This document shows positions 51,542-60,602 of a stretch of 62,969 nucleotides of DNA, piece after piece. How positions within the stretch are numbered: position 1 is the first letter of the stretch; every line of letters begins with the position of its first letter. The notes beneath the pieces were generated by a model. The model saw only the letters and a list, made by a program, of their open reading frames with translations. It made no database searches and had not been told where the DNA came from. The stretch is taken from positions 1 to 62,969 of the forward strand of contig NZ_AOJE01000059.1 of NCBI RefSeq assembly GCF_000337915.1, given 5' to 3'. The position numbers and the translations under genes are program-made. Origin of the DNA: Halorubrum saccharovorum DSM 1137. Lineage in GTDB: Archaea; Halobacteriota; Halobacteria; Halobacteriales; Haloferacaceae.

Positions 51542-52584
51542 GTTATCACCAGCTCCGATTCGATCTCGTCGGCCGACAGCCCGGCCTCCTTCCCGCGGGC
51601 GATCGCCCGGATGTTCTCGACCTCGCGCTCCTTCGCGAGGATGTACGAGATCACCGGCGTCACCGACACCGGATGGATCGTGCCGAGCCGGTCGCCGTAC
51701 GCCAGCAGGGCGGCGTCGGTCGCGTGCTCGAACGCGATGAGGCTGTCCGCCTCCTCGAGCTCGCGCAGCGCGGGACCGAGTTCCTCGCCGTACTGGCTGT
51801 CGGCGATGTACTCCACGAGGTCGTCGAGGTTCCGCGCGAGCCGCGCGAGCGACCCGCGGGTGAACAGGTCGCCGCCCTCGATGAAGTACGCAGCGGGGTC
51901 GATGTCAGCGCCCGACCGGGCGAGCCGGAGGGCGTTGATCGCGTTCCGGAAGTCGACCTCCGCCTTGAGGAACGCCTCGTACTGGCGGGTCGGCTCGTCG
52001 CCGCCGAGCCCCGACAGGAGCCGCTCGTAGAACGCGCGGTCGACGGCGTTCTCCAGCGGCACCAGCACGTCCGTCTCCTCGTACTCGGCGTACGCCTCCC
52101 GGAGCGGGTCCCCGTAGATGGTGTCTTCGAGCACCTCGACGACCGCGTCGATCGAGTCGGCCTCGAGCAGCCGCCGGACCCGCCGATCGTCGAACTCACC
52201 GGCGCGGATCAGGTCGGTCTCAATGGCCGACTGGTCCGCGTCGGTGTAGGCGCCGCGGATGACCGTCTTCACGTTCCAGGCGTCGAACTTCCGGAGGTAC
52301 CGAGCGATCAGGTCGTACAGCGACCCCTCGCTCCAGTCGAGGATGTCGTCGAACTGCTCGGCGAGGTTCCGATTCAACGCGTACTCGATCAGGTCCACGC
52401 CGCCGTGGCGACTTCCGAGGGCGTTGATATCCGCGCCGTAGCTCGACTCCTCCATGAACCGAGCGATCTCCGACGGTCCCATCCGGGTCAGCTTCCGGTA
52501 CTCCTCGTCACCGTAGAGGCTGCCGCGGCGGGCACGAACCCGCGCGACGACGTACTCTGGGTTCGAGCTCCCGACGGCGCTCAT
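51538..52584 (-). CDS. atpC: A-type ATP synthase subunit C
   Basis: 348 residues, the funnel-shaped helical subunit (V-ATPase d homologue) linking the central stalk to the c-ring. Visible are the N-terminal NPEYVVARVRARRGSLY, the repeated helical blocks (FDDILDWSEGSLYDLIARYL near residue 78) and the C-terminal PVSVTPVISYILAKEREVEN with the Arg/Glu-rich IRAIARGKEAGLS end. The ATG overlaps the atpE stop. Confidence 0.92.
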   Translation of the reverse strand: MSAVGSSNPEYVVARVRARRGSLYGDEEYRKLTRMGPSEIARFMEESSYGADINALGSRHGGVDLIEYALNRNLAEQFDDILDWSEGSLYDLIARYLRKFDAWNVKTVIRGAYTDADQSAIETDLIRAGEFDDRRVRRLLEADSIDAVVEVLEDTIYGDPLREAYAEYEETDVLVPLENAVDRAFYERLLSGLGGDEPTRQYEAFLKAEVDFRNAINALRLARSGADIDPAAYFIEGGDLFTRGSLARLARNLDDLVEYIADSQYGEELGPALRELEEADSLIAFEHATDAALLAYGDRLGTIHPVSVTPVISYILAKEREVENIRAIARGKEAGLSADEIESELVIT

Positions 52585-53159
52585 TGGTCGAACAGTCGCT
52601 CCGAGATGTTCTTCAACTCGTCATCCCAGACGGATTCCAGGATCGAGTCGAACGTGTTGTTCACGCGAACGCGAGAGGTGTCGCTCTCCGCGACGACGCC
52701 GCCGAGGCAGTCGACCTCGCCGTCGACCGCGGCGTTGCGGTCCTCGACGAGCTCCTCGACGAGCTCGACGTCCTCGGCGCGGGTGTAGACGGCGACGTCC
52801 TCGTCGTCGTCGAACTCCGCGAGAGTCGCGTCGAGCAGCGTCTCGGTCAGCTCGCGGCGCCGATCGCCGTCGAGCCCATCGATGGCGGCCTCGACGTCGT
52901 CGTAGACGTCTTCCAAGACGTCGCGACGGGCGCCGAGCCGCTCCTGTTTGGCCTCGAGTTTGGCCGAGGAGAGCGTCTGCTCGCGCTCCTGATCGATCTG
53001 TCGATCGACCTCGGCGAGCCGCTCTTCGCGGATGCGCTCGGCATCGGCCTCCGCCTCGGCGACGATCTCGTCCGCCTCGGACTCCGCCGCCTCACGGATT
53101 TCCTCTGCACGCGCGCGGGCTTCGTCTCGAACGTCCTCAACGACAGTGTCCAAACTCAT
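52581..53159 (-). CDS. atpE: A-type ATP synthase subunit E
   Basis: 192 residues. A long charged N-terminal helix (DEARARAEEIREAAESEADE and on, ~100 residues) and a globular C-terminal domain (DCLGGVVAESDTSRVRVNNTF) identify the peripheral-stalk subunit E that pairs with H. ATG 53159 is the family start; an upstream in-frame ATG (53219) adds a Ser-rich segment inside atpK and is rejected. Confidence 0.92.
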   Translation of the reverse strand: MSLDTVVEDVRDEARARAEEIREAAESEADEIVAEAEADAERIREERLAEVDRQIDQEREQTLSSAKLEAKQERLGARRDVLEDVYDDVEAAIDGLDGDRRRELTETLLDATLAEFDDDEDVAVYTRAEDVELVEELVEDRNAAVDGEVDCLGGVVAESDTSRVRVNNTFDSILESVWDDELKNISERLFDQ

Positions 53160-53181
53160 TGGTGTGGAAAGGGAGTGCCGC

Positions 53182-53433
53182 TTAGACGATGAAGACGACG
53201 ACGAGTGCGAGAATGACAATCGTCTCGGGGAGGACCGTCAGAATGAGCCCGTTGACGAACAGATCGTCGTCTTCGGCCATCGCGCCGACGGCCGCGGAAC
53301 CGATTCCCCGCTCGGCGTAGCCCGCGCCGAGCGCCGCCAGCCCGACGGCGAGTGCTGCCGCGGCGTTGGCGTCAGTCAGCGTTCCACCGGCCTGCAGTGC
53401 GACGTTCCCGAGTTCGTTGGTAGCTTCAAGCAT
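53182..53433 (-). CDS. atpK: A-type ATP synthase proteolipid subunit (c-ring, AtpK)
   Basis: 83 residues forming two hydrophobic helices joined by a polar loop (GAMAEDDDLF). The ion-binding carboxylate is Glu70 in the second helix (VLPETIVILALVV). Many copies form the rotor ring in the membrane. A TATA-like element upstream suggests that the gene also has its own promoter within the operon. Confidence 0.92.
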   Translation of the reverse strand: MLEATNELGNVALQAGGTLTDANAAAALAVGLAALGAGYAERGIGSAAVGAMAEDDDLFVNGLILTVLPETIVILALVVVFIV

Positions 53434-53489
53434 TGGTAGTAGTTGCGGTTGCTCGTCTCCGAACAGTTGCTAGTTGCCGCCACAGTGGT

Positions 53490-53496
53490 CATAAAG
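53490..53496 (-). promoter_or_regulatory. Possible internal promoter ahead of atpK
   Basis: On the minus strand CTTTATG stands in the 180-base atpI-atpK gap, about 60 bases before the atpK ATG. It predicts a ~35-base leader. The c subunit is needed in many copies per complex, so an extra promoter here makes sense; position and sequence are the only evidence. Confidence 0.4.
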
Positions 53497-53613
53497 CTTC
53501 CCAAAACGACCGAATAGAGCGCCCCGGACACGGGAGAAAGGTGCGACTAACGACGGCGATTTTCTGACTCCGGACGACGTCCGCGAGGGCGGTCGCAGAG
53601 CAGACCGCGACCG

Positions 53614-55788
53614 TTACTCCTCGTCGGCGGTGTACTGCCGGTCGTAGCCGAACGGCAGGTACGAGTCGCCGCCGCCCTCGTAGAAGTTCCCGAAGAACTC
53701 CACGTATTCGAGACGCACCGCCTGAATGCCGGCGGAGGTGACCCCGAGCGCCAGGACGACGATGTGGCCGACGACCGCGACGACGATCCCGCCCACGAGC
53801 GCGACGACGCCGACCGCACCGATCGATGCCGGGTCGAACGCGGTCGTGATCCCGGCGAAGACGAGCTCGTACTCCTCCGGGTGGTTCTGGATGTACTCCA
53901 GGTAGTCGGCGGAGAAGATGAAGTGGAAGCTCCCCTCGCCGCCCTCCCCGATGTACGCCCCGAACGCCAGCAGGTTCACGGCGAGCGCCATCCCGCCTTT
54001 CGCGAGCAGCACCGCCATGATCCGGGCGTACGAGATGACGTTGACGATCGGCGAGAGCACCTCGGCGAGCTCCGGCGGCTCGCCGATCGCGAGCAGGACG
54101 ATCCCGAGCAGGATCGCCACGATGGCAGCGTACCCGACCGCGACCGGGAAGCCGGCGAACGACACGGCCCCGAAGGTGAGGATCGAGAACGAGTCGAACA
54201 GGAAGTCCGGCTTCGGACCGGGGAGGTGCTGGCTGAAGATCCAGACCCACGCGCCGTTGAGGATCAGCAGCCACGAGCCGCCCTCGTACAGCGCGTGTTT
54301 CAGGTCGTGCTGCTGGTAGTTGCTCACGAACGAGAGGATGTGCCCCACGTTCAGATGCGCGAGCCCGAACAGCACGCTGGCGACCAGGAACGACAGCGCC
54401 CAGTCGATGTCGGCGGGTGAGAGGCCCTTCCCGTCGACGGGCCAGTGGACGTCACCCGGCAGCAGCTGATAGGCGTGGTAGCCGAACACGTCGATCCCGA
54501 AGTAGATCCCGAACAGGATCGTGAAGCCGCCGGCCCACAGCGCGACGGCGCCGAGTTCGCGGAACGTCCCGTCGTACCTGCTGTACAGGAAGGCGCCGAT
54601 GGCGGCGTACAACACGCCGTACCCCACGTCCCCGATCATGAAGCCGAACATGAGCGGGAACGTGAGGAAGACCAGAAGCGTCGGGTCGAACTCCGAGTAC
54701 TTCGGCCGCCCGAATCCCTGCACGAGCAGTTCGAAGGGCCCGGCCGCGCTTCCGTTGTTCTGGACGACCGGCGGGTCGTCGCTGCCGTGGGTCGCGTGGC
54801 CGCCGTCGGTGGCCGCCTCGCGCTCGGCGCCGCCGTCCGCGACCGCCTCGGTGTGGTGGTCGCCGTCGGGGGTGAACGACGCGCGCTCAAGCTCCTCGAC
54901 CTCGGCGTGGTCGCCGACCGCGTCGGTGATGGCCGCCCGCAGGTCGGAGAACGTCTCGGTCGGCACCCACCCCTCCGCGATGAAGGCGTTCTCGGTGGTC
55001 GCGAAGGAGAGCGGCGCCTGCTTCTTCTCGGCCTCGATGGTGAGCTGCTCTTCGGCGCGCAGCAGGAAGCCGGCCGCCTCCTCCTTCACCGCCGCGAGCT
55101 CCGCTTCGATCTCGTCGAGGTCGTTCTGGAGCTCCTCGCGCTCTCGCTCGAGCTCCGCGACGTACTCGCTCGGGCTGGCCTCCGCCTCCGGCACTTCGAG
55201 CAGCGCGATGTCGACGCCCACGAGCGAGTCCTGCAGGACGCCCTCCTCGGCCCCGTCCGCGGGACGCGCGAAGATCGCGACGATATCGCTTCCGGCGAAC
55301 ACCTCGAACGCCTCGATCCCGTCCGCGTCGGCGAGCGTCGCCTCGACCGCCTCCGGCTTCGCCTCGCCGACGACGACTTCGAGCGAGTCGTAGCCGCCGA
55401 GCAGGTCGAGCTCGATCCCCAGATCCGCGAACGGCTCCATCCGGTCGAGCTCCTCTTCCCGGTCTCGGATCTCGGCTTTGAGCTCGTCGCGCCGGTCGTT
55501 GAGATCGTTGACACGCTCGCGCACGTCGGCGAGCTCCGCTTCGAGCGCCTCGTCGTCGATCGGGCGGGCCCCGTCGGCCTCGTCCCCCTCGACGTCGAGG
55601 ATGCTCTCCAGCGAGCGCACGGTGACGAGCTTCTCGTTGACGGTCTCCGCGCCGTCGAGCGACTCGCCGGGCGAGAAGCCCTCGTAGCGCTCGTCGTAGT
55701 CCGTGACGTGCAGGGAGTGGTGTTCGTACGTCGCCTCGATCACGTCGTCGATGACGCGCTTCGAGCCCGTCACCGACACCTTGCTCAT
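53614..55788 (-). CDS. atpI: A-type ATP synthase subunit I (a-subunit homologue)
   Basis: 724 residues. The N-terminal ~370 residues are cytosolic with two coiled-coil stretches (RVNDLNDRRDELKAEIRDRE and ELEREREELQNDLDEIEAEL) that connect to the peripheral stalks. The C-terminal half has about eight transmembrane helices, including a GMALAVNLLAFGAYIGEGGE-type segment and a GGIVVAVVGHIVVLALG helix. It forms the ion half-channels next to the c-ring. A Gly/Asp/His-rich patch lies between the halves. ATG 55788 leaves a four-base gap after atpH; the upstream ATG 55806 is less likely. Confidence 0.92.
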   Translation of the reverse strand: MSKVSVTGSKRVIDDVIEATYEHHSLHVTDYDERYEGFSPGESLDGAETVNEKLVTVRSLESILDVEGDEADGARPIDDEALEAELADVRERVNDLNDRRDELKAEIRDREEELDRMEPFADLGIELDLLGGYDSLEVVVGEAKPEAVEATLADADGIEAFEVFAGSDIVAIFARPADGAEEGVLQDSLVGVDIALLEVPEAEASPSEYVAELEREREELQNDLDEIEAELAAVKEEAAGFLLRAEEQLTIEAEKKQAPLSFATTENAFIAEGWVPTETFSDLRAAITDAVGDHAEVEELERASFTPDGDHHTEAVADGGAEREAATDGGHATHGSDDPPVVQNNGSAAGPFELLVQGFGRPKYSEFDPTLLVFLTFPLMFGFMIGDVGYGVLYAAIGAFLYSRYDGTFRELGAVALWAGGFTILFGIYFGIDVFGYHAYQLLPGDVHWPVDGKGLSPADIDWALSFLVASVLFGLAHLNVGHILSFVSNYQQHDLKHALYEGGSWLLILNGAWVWIFSQHLPGPKPDFLFDSFSILTFGAVSFAGFPVAVGYAAIVAILLGIVLLAIGEPPELAEVLSPIVNVISYARIMAVLLAKGGMALAVNLLAFGAYIGEGGEGSFHFIFSADYLEYIQNHPEEYELVFAGITTAFDPASIGAVGVVALVGGIVVAVVGHIVVLALGVTSAGIQAVRLEYVEFFGNFYEGGGDSYLPFGYDRQYTADEE

Positions 55789-55792
55789 CCGC

Positions 55793-56149
55793 TCAGGCCT
55801 GAGCATCCACCGCCTCCTCGGCCTGTTGGTTCACCGCTTCTTCGAACCGTTCGACGGCGTAGTCGACGGCCGAGTCCACGCGGTCGCGGGCCTCGCGTTC
55901 GAGCTCGTCGCGGTCGGCACGACCCGATTCGAGGATCTCCTCGCGGCGTTCCTCGATCTCCTCGCGGGCCGCCGCCAGCCGGTCGTCGGCCTCGGAGTCC
56001 GCCTCTTCCTCGGCCTCCGCGCGGATCTCCTCCGCGCGTTGTCGAGCCTCGGCGAGGCGCTCGTCGGCGTCCGATTCCGCCTCCGCGATGATCTCGTCCG
56101 CCTCCGTTTCAGCCTCCTTGATCCGGTCGAGCACCTCTGGTCTCGCCAT
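55793..56149 (-). CDS. atpH: A-type ATP synthase subunit H
   Basis: 118 residues, nearly all one charged coiled coil (KEAETEADEIIAEAESDADE start). This is the peripheral-stalk subunit H (G-like), partner of E. It is the first gene of the ATP synthase operon; a TATA-like element at 56181-56188 lies ~35 bases upstream. Confidence 0.9.
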   Translation of the reverse strand: MARPEVLDRIKEAETEADEIIAEAESDADERLAEARQRAEEIRAEAEEEADSEADDRLAAAREEIEERREEILESGRADRDELEREARDRVDSAVDYAVERFEEAVNQQAEEAVDAQA

Positions 56150-56180
56150 ACTACTAATCGCCTGAAACTCTACAAGCGAC

Positions 56181-56188
56181 GTATAAGG
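56181..56188 (-). promoter_or_regulatory. ATP synthase operon promoter (TATA box)
   Basis: CCTTATAC on the minus strand, ~35 bases upstream of the atpH ATG, predicting a leader of about nine bases. It is part of a divergent promoter region shared with the MinD4-like gene. Confidence 0.55.
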
Positions 56189-56274
56189 TGTTTGCGAAAA
56201 TGCGCGGGTGGTTCCGCCGATTCAGGCGGCCGATCGCGCCGAAACGCCGTCCCGATCGCGCCGTTGCCGCCTAC

Positions 56275-56282
56275 ATTTAAGT
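56275..56282 (+). promoter_or_regulatory. TATA box of the MinD4-like gene
   Basis: ATTTAAGT, ~25-30 bases before the ATG at 56306. The transcript is predicted to be nearly leaderless. Confidence 0.55.
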
Positions 56283-56305
56283 ATCAGTCGCCGGACCCTC
56301 ACCGT

Positions 56306-57913
56306 ATGGCAACGGTGTATGCGGTCGCGTCGGCGAAAGGTGGGGTCGGGAAGACCACCACGACCGCGGCGGTGGCGACGCTCCTGGCCGACTCGGGCGC
56401 CGACGTCGTCGCGATCGACGCCGACCTCGGTATGGCGAACCTCGCGGCGGCCGTGGGCGTGACACCCGGCGGGATCACCCTCCACGACGTGCTCTCGGGG
56501 GCGGCCGACCCCCTCGACGCGGTTCACGAGGGGCCGTCCGGACTCCGCGTCGTCCCGGGCGCGGCGGACCTGGACGCGTACGCGGCGGCCGACCCCTCCG
56601 GGCTCCGGGAGGTCGTCGACGCCTTCGACGACGCCGACTACGTGCTGATCGACGCCGGCGCGGGACTCTCGCACGACTCCACCCTCCCGCTCGGCCTCGC
56701 GGACGAGACCCTCCTCGTCTCCACGGCGGAGCGGAGCGCCCTCGGCGACACCGAGAAGACCCGCCAGCTGACCGAGCGGCTCGGCGGATCCGTCGCGGGC
56801 GCCGCGATCACTCGGATCGACCCCGAAACCGCCGCGGGCGACGACCCGATCGACGCGGTCGAAGAGACCCTCGACGCCCCCGTGATCGGACGGATCCCCG
56901 AGGACGAGGCGGTGTTGCGCGCGGCCGAGTCGGGCGGGCCTCTCCCCGCCTTCGCCCCGGACGCCCCGTCGACCCGGGCGTACCGCGACCTGACGCGGGC
57001 GCTGACCGGCGAATCGATCGCCGGCCCCGGGCTCGCCGCCGGCGACGTGGCGGACGGGGACGACGCGGAAGACAGCGGCGTCGAACCCGAGGGCGGCTCC
57101 CCCGCCGACGCCGACACTGAGGGACCGGACGAGGCGGACGAGGTGGTCGAACCGGACGAGGCGGGCGAGGGCGACGAGGAGGACGAGTCAGCCCAACCGG
57201 ACGAAGCGACCGAGACCGACGGTGCCGAGGGCGAAGACGCTGCGCCAGAAGAGGACATCATCGTCGCCGACTCCGAGCGGGCCGGCCTCAGCGGGCCGGG
57301 CGACGAGGAGGACATCATCGTCGCCGCGGAATCGCCCGTCGAGGACATTGCGGAGGCCGAATCCGGCGATTCCACCGACGCCGACGCGGCTGACGAAGAA
57401 CCGGAGCCCGCCGACGAACTCGACGCCGTCGACGACGAGACGGAGACCGTCGGAGAGGACCACGTCGACGGCGACGACCTCGAAGCGATGATCGAATCGG
57501 ACGCCGAGCCGGAGCAGTTCGACGACGAGGGCGACGAGGCAGGCCAAGACGACGAGGCAGGCCAAGACGACGGGGCGAACGACTCGGACGAGACGGACGA
57601 AGCGGACGAAGCGGACGAAGCAGACGAGACCGGCGTCCCGACCGCCGAACCGGCTGCGGGCGACGAGTCGGTTAGCGACGACACGGCGGACGACGGGAGC
57701 GCCGCCGACGAGTCGGGAGCGGAACCGGAGTCCGAGTCGGAACCGGCCCCGGTCGAAGAGGCGGAACCCGACCCGGACGACGAACTCGCCGGCAGCGTTC
57801 CGTTCCGCGACGACACCGGAACGATGAACACCGCCCTCTCGGAGGAGGAAGGAGACGAGGACACGGACGAAGACGAGGACGGCGGCTTCTTCAGCCGGCT
57901 GCTCGGACGGTAG
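56306..57913 (+). CDS. minD4: MinD family ATPase with long acidic tail (MinD4-like)
   Basis: 535 residues. The first ~245 are a MinD/ParA ATPase with the deviant Walker A KGGVGKTTTT (Lys11, Lys16), the DADLGMANLAAAVG switch and VLIDAGAGLSHDSTL. The remaining ~290 residues are acidic and disordered-looking, with a duplicated EEDIIVA motif (near residues 314 and 333), DEAGQDDEAGQDD and DEADEADEADE runs. They end in GGFFSRLLGR, a short amphipathic helix suited to membrane binding. In Haloferax volcanii MinD4, with a similar tail, oscillates and positions archaella and chemosensory arrays. Divergence from the ATP synthase operon matches my memory of that locus. Confidence 0.82.
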   Translation: MATVYAVASAKGGVGKTTTTAAVATLLADSGADVVAIDADLGMANLAAAVGVTPGGITLHDVLSGAADPLDAVHEGPSGLRVVPGAADLDAYAAADPSGLREVVDAFDDADYVLIDAGAGLSHDSTLPLGLADETLLVSTAERSALGDTEKTRQLTERLGGSVAGAAITRIDPETAAGDDPIDAVEETLDAPVIGRIPEDEAVLRAAESGGPLPAFAPDAPSTRAYRDLTRALTGESIAGPGLAAGDVADGDDAEDSGVEPEGGSPADADTEGPDEADEVVEPDEAGEGDEEDESAQPDEATETDGAEGEDAAPEEDIIVADSERAGLSGPGDEEDIIVAAESPVEDIAEAESGDSTDADAADEEPEPADELDAVDDETETVGEDHVDGDDLEAMIESDAEPEQFDDEGDEAGQDDEAGQDDGANDSDETDEADEADEADETGVPTAEPAAGDESVSDDTADDGSAADESGAEPESESEPAPVEEAEPDPDDELAGSVPFRDDTGTMNTALSEEEGDEDTDEDEDGGFFSRLLGR

Positions 57914-57968
57914 CGACCGCGACGCTCTCGGCCAGGTCGGTCCTGTGAGAACGCAGGCCGAGGCCCGG

Positions 57969-58940
57969 TCAGGCCTCGGACGGCGGCTTCGCCCGGTCGC
58001 GAATGAGCTCGCGGATCTCCTCGGGGTCGGAGATGCCAGCGAGCTCCTCGCAGGAAACGAGGGCGGTGCCGTCGACCGACTCGCGCTTCTCGTCCTCCTC
58101 GGTGAAGTAGACCGAGCGGGTCTGCGCCACCTCGCCGATCGAGGACATGATCCGGGCGCGCTTCTCGGCCGCGGGAGTGAACGTCGAGTGGCCGGTGAGC
58201 ACCCGAGTCACGGCGCTCCCCTCGTCCTCGGAGACGGCCTTGAACGGCGCGCGGGCGGTCGGGTGAACCGTGAATCCCGCGTTCGTGAGCACGTGGAGGA
58301 CGTGCTCGTCGTCGGGATCGGTCTCGGGCGCCGAGGGAGTGGGATCCGAGTCGCGGACCTCGTCGGCGCCGTCGAGCACGTCGACCGGACTGGAGAACGG
58401 CTCGTTGAACAGCTCTTCCAGCTGGATCGCCACCTCGATGGAGGCGTTCATCCCGTCTTCGTACTTCGAGACGGTGCGGCGCGAGACGCCGAGCTCGGTC
58501 GCGAGGCGGCCGAGCGACCAGCCGCGCTCCTCCCGCTCGTCGGCCAGCAGGTCGCCGTCGAGGCTGACGTAGAGCCCGCCGGGGGCGGCGTAGATGAGCG
58601 GTGGCATCCCCTCGACGAACAGGTCGTACCCCGTGTCGGGGTTGATCACCGGGACGCCGTGCCGGAAGTAGACGACGCCCGGCTTCAGATCCTCGTCGCG
58701 GGTCCGGACCCCGATAACCATCGGCGTCGCCTGCAGGTACTCGCCGAGTCGGCGCATCTCCGCGCCGGTCTCCGCGTCGAGCGCGTCGACGTTCCCGAGG
58801 ATCTTCAGGAGGACGAGGTCCTCGTCGCGTCTGGCCGCCACGTCGAAGCTCTTGGGCCGGACCGCACACCGGTCGCTGACGAGGAAGCCCGCGTCCTCCA
58901 GCATCGCGGTGACGTTCTCGATCAGCGCAGTCCGGGACAT
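57969..58940 (-). CDS. Putative HTH-type transcriptional regulator (archaeal conserved family)
   Basis: 323 residues. The N-terminal ~115 residues form an alpha/beta domain ([20 protein letters not shown], then [20 protein letters not shown]). A Cro/XRE-like helix-turn-helix follows ([20 protein letters not shown] near residue 140). The C-terminal part has a second alpha/beta half ([20 protein letters not shown]). The layout matches the archaeal 'putative HTH-type transcriptional regulatory protein' family; target genes are unknown. A strong TATA element (TATATA, 58963-58969) gives a leaderless start at ATG 58940; extended in-frame starts are rejected. Confidence 0.82.
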   Translation of the reverse strand: MSRTALIENVTAMLEDAGFLVSDRCAVRPKSFDVAARRDEDLVLLKILGNVDALDAETGAEMRRLGEYLQATPMVIGVRTRDEDLKPGVVYFRHGVPVINPDTGYDLFVEGMPPLIYAAPGGLYVSLDGDLLADEREERGWSLGRLATELGVSRRTVSKYEDGMNASIEVAIQLEELFNEPFSSPVDVLDGADEVRDSDPTPSAPETDPDDEHVLHVLTNAGFTVHPTARAPFKAVSEDEGSAVTRVLTGHSTFTPAAEKRARIMSSIGEVAQTRSVYFTEEDEKRESVDGTALVSCEELAGISDPEEIRELIRDRAKPPSEA

Positions 58941-58962
58941 AGTCGAGATAAGCGGCTCGCCG

Positions 58963-58969
58963 TATATAT
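58963..58969 (-). promoter_or_regulatory. TATA box of the HTH regulator gene
   Basis: A TATATAT core in G+C-rich DNA, 23-30 bases before the ATG at 58940. Leaderless start predicted. Confidence 0.55.
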
Positions 58970-59127
58970 GCGTTGTGTCAATCGCACACGCTCGAAAGCC
59001 CTGCCAGCCTGCGGTTTTCCCGATCGGGGCGCCGATGCAGTTATATACTCGTTCGTCGGATCGGACCCTCTCCGTCCGCTCCGTCCCGCCCCGAAACCGG
59101 TTTGTCCGGGAGCGCGAAAATGCGCGT

Positions 59128-60564
59128 ATGCCGATCGTCGCCGTCGACGACACCGACTCCCGCGAGCGCGGGATGTGCACGACGTACGTCGGCGCGCGGC
59201 TGGCCGAGCGCCTCGACGCCGCCGGCGGCCGCGTCAGTCGCCGCCTCCTCGTCCGGCTCAACCCGGCGGTGAAACACAAGACGCGGGGCAATGCCGCGGT
59301 CGCGGTCCACGTCTCCGGCGTCGGCGCCGAGGCGGCCTTCGACCTCGCCGCCGAAACGGTCCGTGAGTTCGCGGCGGCGGACGACCCCCGTACCTCGCCC
59401 GGCGTCGTCGTCGCCGACGTCGACGCGGGCGATGCCGACGGCACCGGCGACCCGTTCGGACCGGGTACCGCCTCCGTTCCGGGCGACGTGGCCGACTTCG
59501 CCCGTCGCGCGCTCCGCCATCGCCTCTCGCTCGACGAGGCCCTCGAACTCGCCGACGAGCACGGCTTCCGGCACGCGGCGTTCGGGTCCGGCGGCGAGCC
59601 CGACGCGGAGGCCGTCGCGGGGCGCGGCCGGATCGGCGCGCTCGCGGCGGTCGGCGCCCCCGCCGCGTTCGACGACTGGACCGTCGAGCGCATCTCTTAC
59701 CGCGAGCTGGAGCGCTGCGGGACGCCCCGCGACGTCGATGTCGAGCGCGTCTTCGCGGCCGCCGACCGAAGGTATCCGACCGTCTGGGACTCCGTCGACC
59801 GCGGAACGGGAGATGCGGTCTGCGTGCCGAACGCTCCCGGACCGATCCTCCACGGGATCCGCGGCGACGACGCCGACGCGTGCCGCGAGGTCGCCGAGGC
59901 GATCGCGTCCGAGCCGGTCGAGCGCGCCGCGACGTTCCTGACGAACCAGGGAACAGACGCGCACCTCGCGCCGGGCGCGATCGGCGACCTCCGCGACGGC
60001 GCGGGGTACCGGGTCGCCGGCGTGGTCGCGAGCGAGCCGGAGACGAAACGCGGGGGACACGTCCACGTCGACGTGGCGGCGCCGGACGATGATCGTCTCC
60101 GCCTCCGGTGCGTCGCGTTCGAGCCGACCGGCCGGTTCCGTGACCGCGTTCGCGCCCTCCGCCCCGGCGACCGGGTGACGGTGTGCGGCGAGCACGAGGT
60201 CCGAGCGGTCGAGGTCGCCGGTGGCGTCGACGACGGCAGCGGAGCCGACGGAGCCGACGGAGCCGACGAAGTCGCCGGCGGTCGGGCGACCTTGAAACTG
60301 GAGAAACTCGCCGTGCGAGACCTCGTCGAGACGGAGGCCGCCGTGCCGACCTGCCCCGACTGTGGGCGGTCGATGTCCTCTGCGGGGCGGGGACAGGGGT
60401 ACCGCTGCCGCGACTGCGGCACCGACGCGCCCGGGAAGATCGAGGCGCCGATCGACCGAGAGCTGGAACTCGGCTGGTACGAGGTCCCGCCGAGCGCCCG
60501 GCGCCACGTCGCGAAGCCGCTGATTCGCGGGGGGTTCGACGGGCCGATCCACCCGGAGCGGTGA
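59128..60564 (+). CDS. tiaS: tRNA(Ile2) 2-agmatinylcytidine synthetase TiaS
   Basis: 478 residues. The start [20 protein letters not shown] is the TiaS catalytic segment, followed by [20 protein letters not shown]. The C-terminal region has an OB-fold and a zinc ribbon ([20 protein letters not shown] then DCG) near residues 410-432. TiaS attaches agmatine to C34 of the isoleucine tRNA that reads AUA, an archaea-specific step. A Gly/Ala/Asp repeat precedes the zinc ribbon. ATG 59128 is the family start; another TATA-like element (TTATATA, 59041-59047) lies ~85 bases upstream. Confidence 0.92.
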   Translation: MPIVAVDDTDSRERGMCTTYVGARLAERLDAAGGRVSRRLLVRLNPAVKHKTRGNAAVAVHVSGVGAEAAFDLAAETVREFAAADDPRTSPGVVVADVDAGDADGTGDPFGPGTASVPGDVADFARRALRHRLSLDEALELADEHGFRHAAFGSGGEPDAEAVAGRGRIGALAAVGAPAAFDDWTVERISYRELERCGTPRDVDVERVFAAADRRYPTVWDSVDRGTGDAVCVPNAPGPILHGIRGDDADACREVAEAIASEPVERAATFLTNQGTDAHLAPGAIGDLRDGAGYRVAGVVASEPETKRGGHVHVDVAAPDDDRLRLRCVAFEPTGRFRDRVRALRPGDRVTVCGEHEVRAVEVAGGVDDGSGADGADGADEVAGGRATLKLEKLAVRDLVETEAAVPTCPDCGRSMSSAGRGQGYRCRDCGTDAPGKIEAPIDRELELGWYEVPPSARRHVAKPLIRGGFDGPIHPER

Positions 60565-60602
60565 GTCGGCGGCTGGAGCGGTCGAGAACGGAGGGGACCT
60601 CG

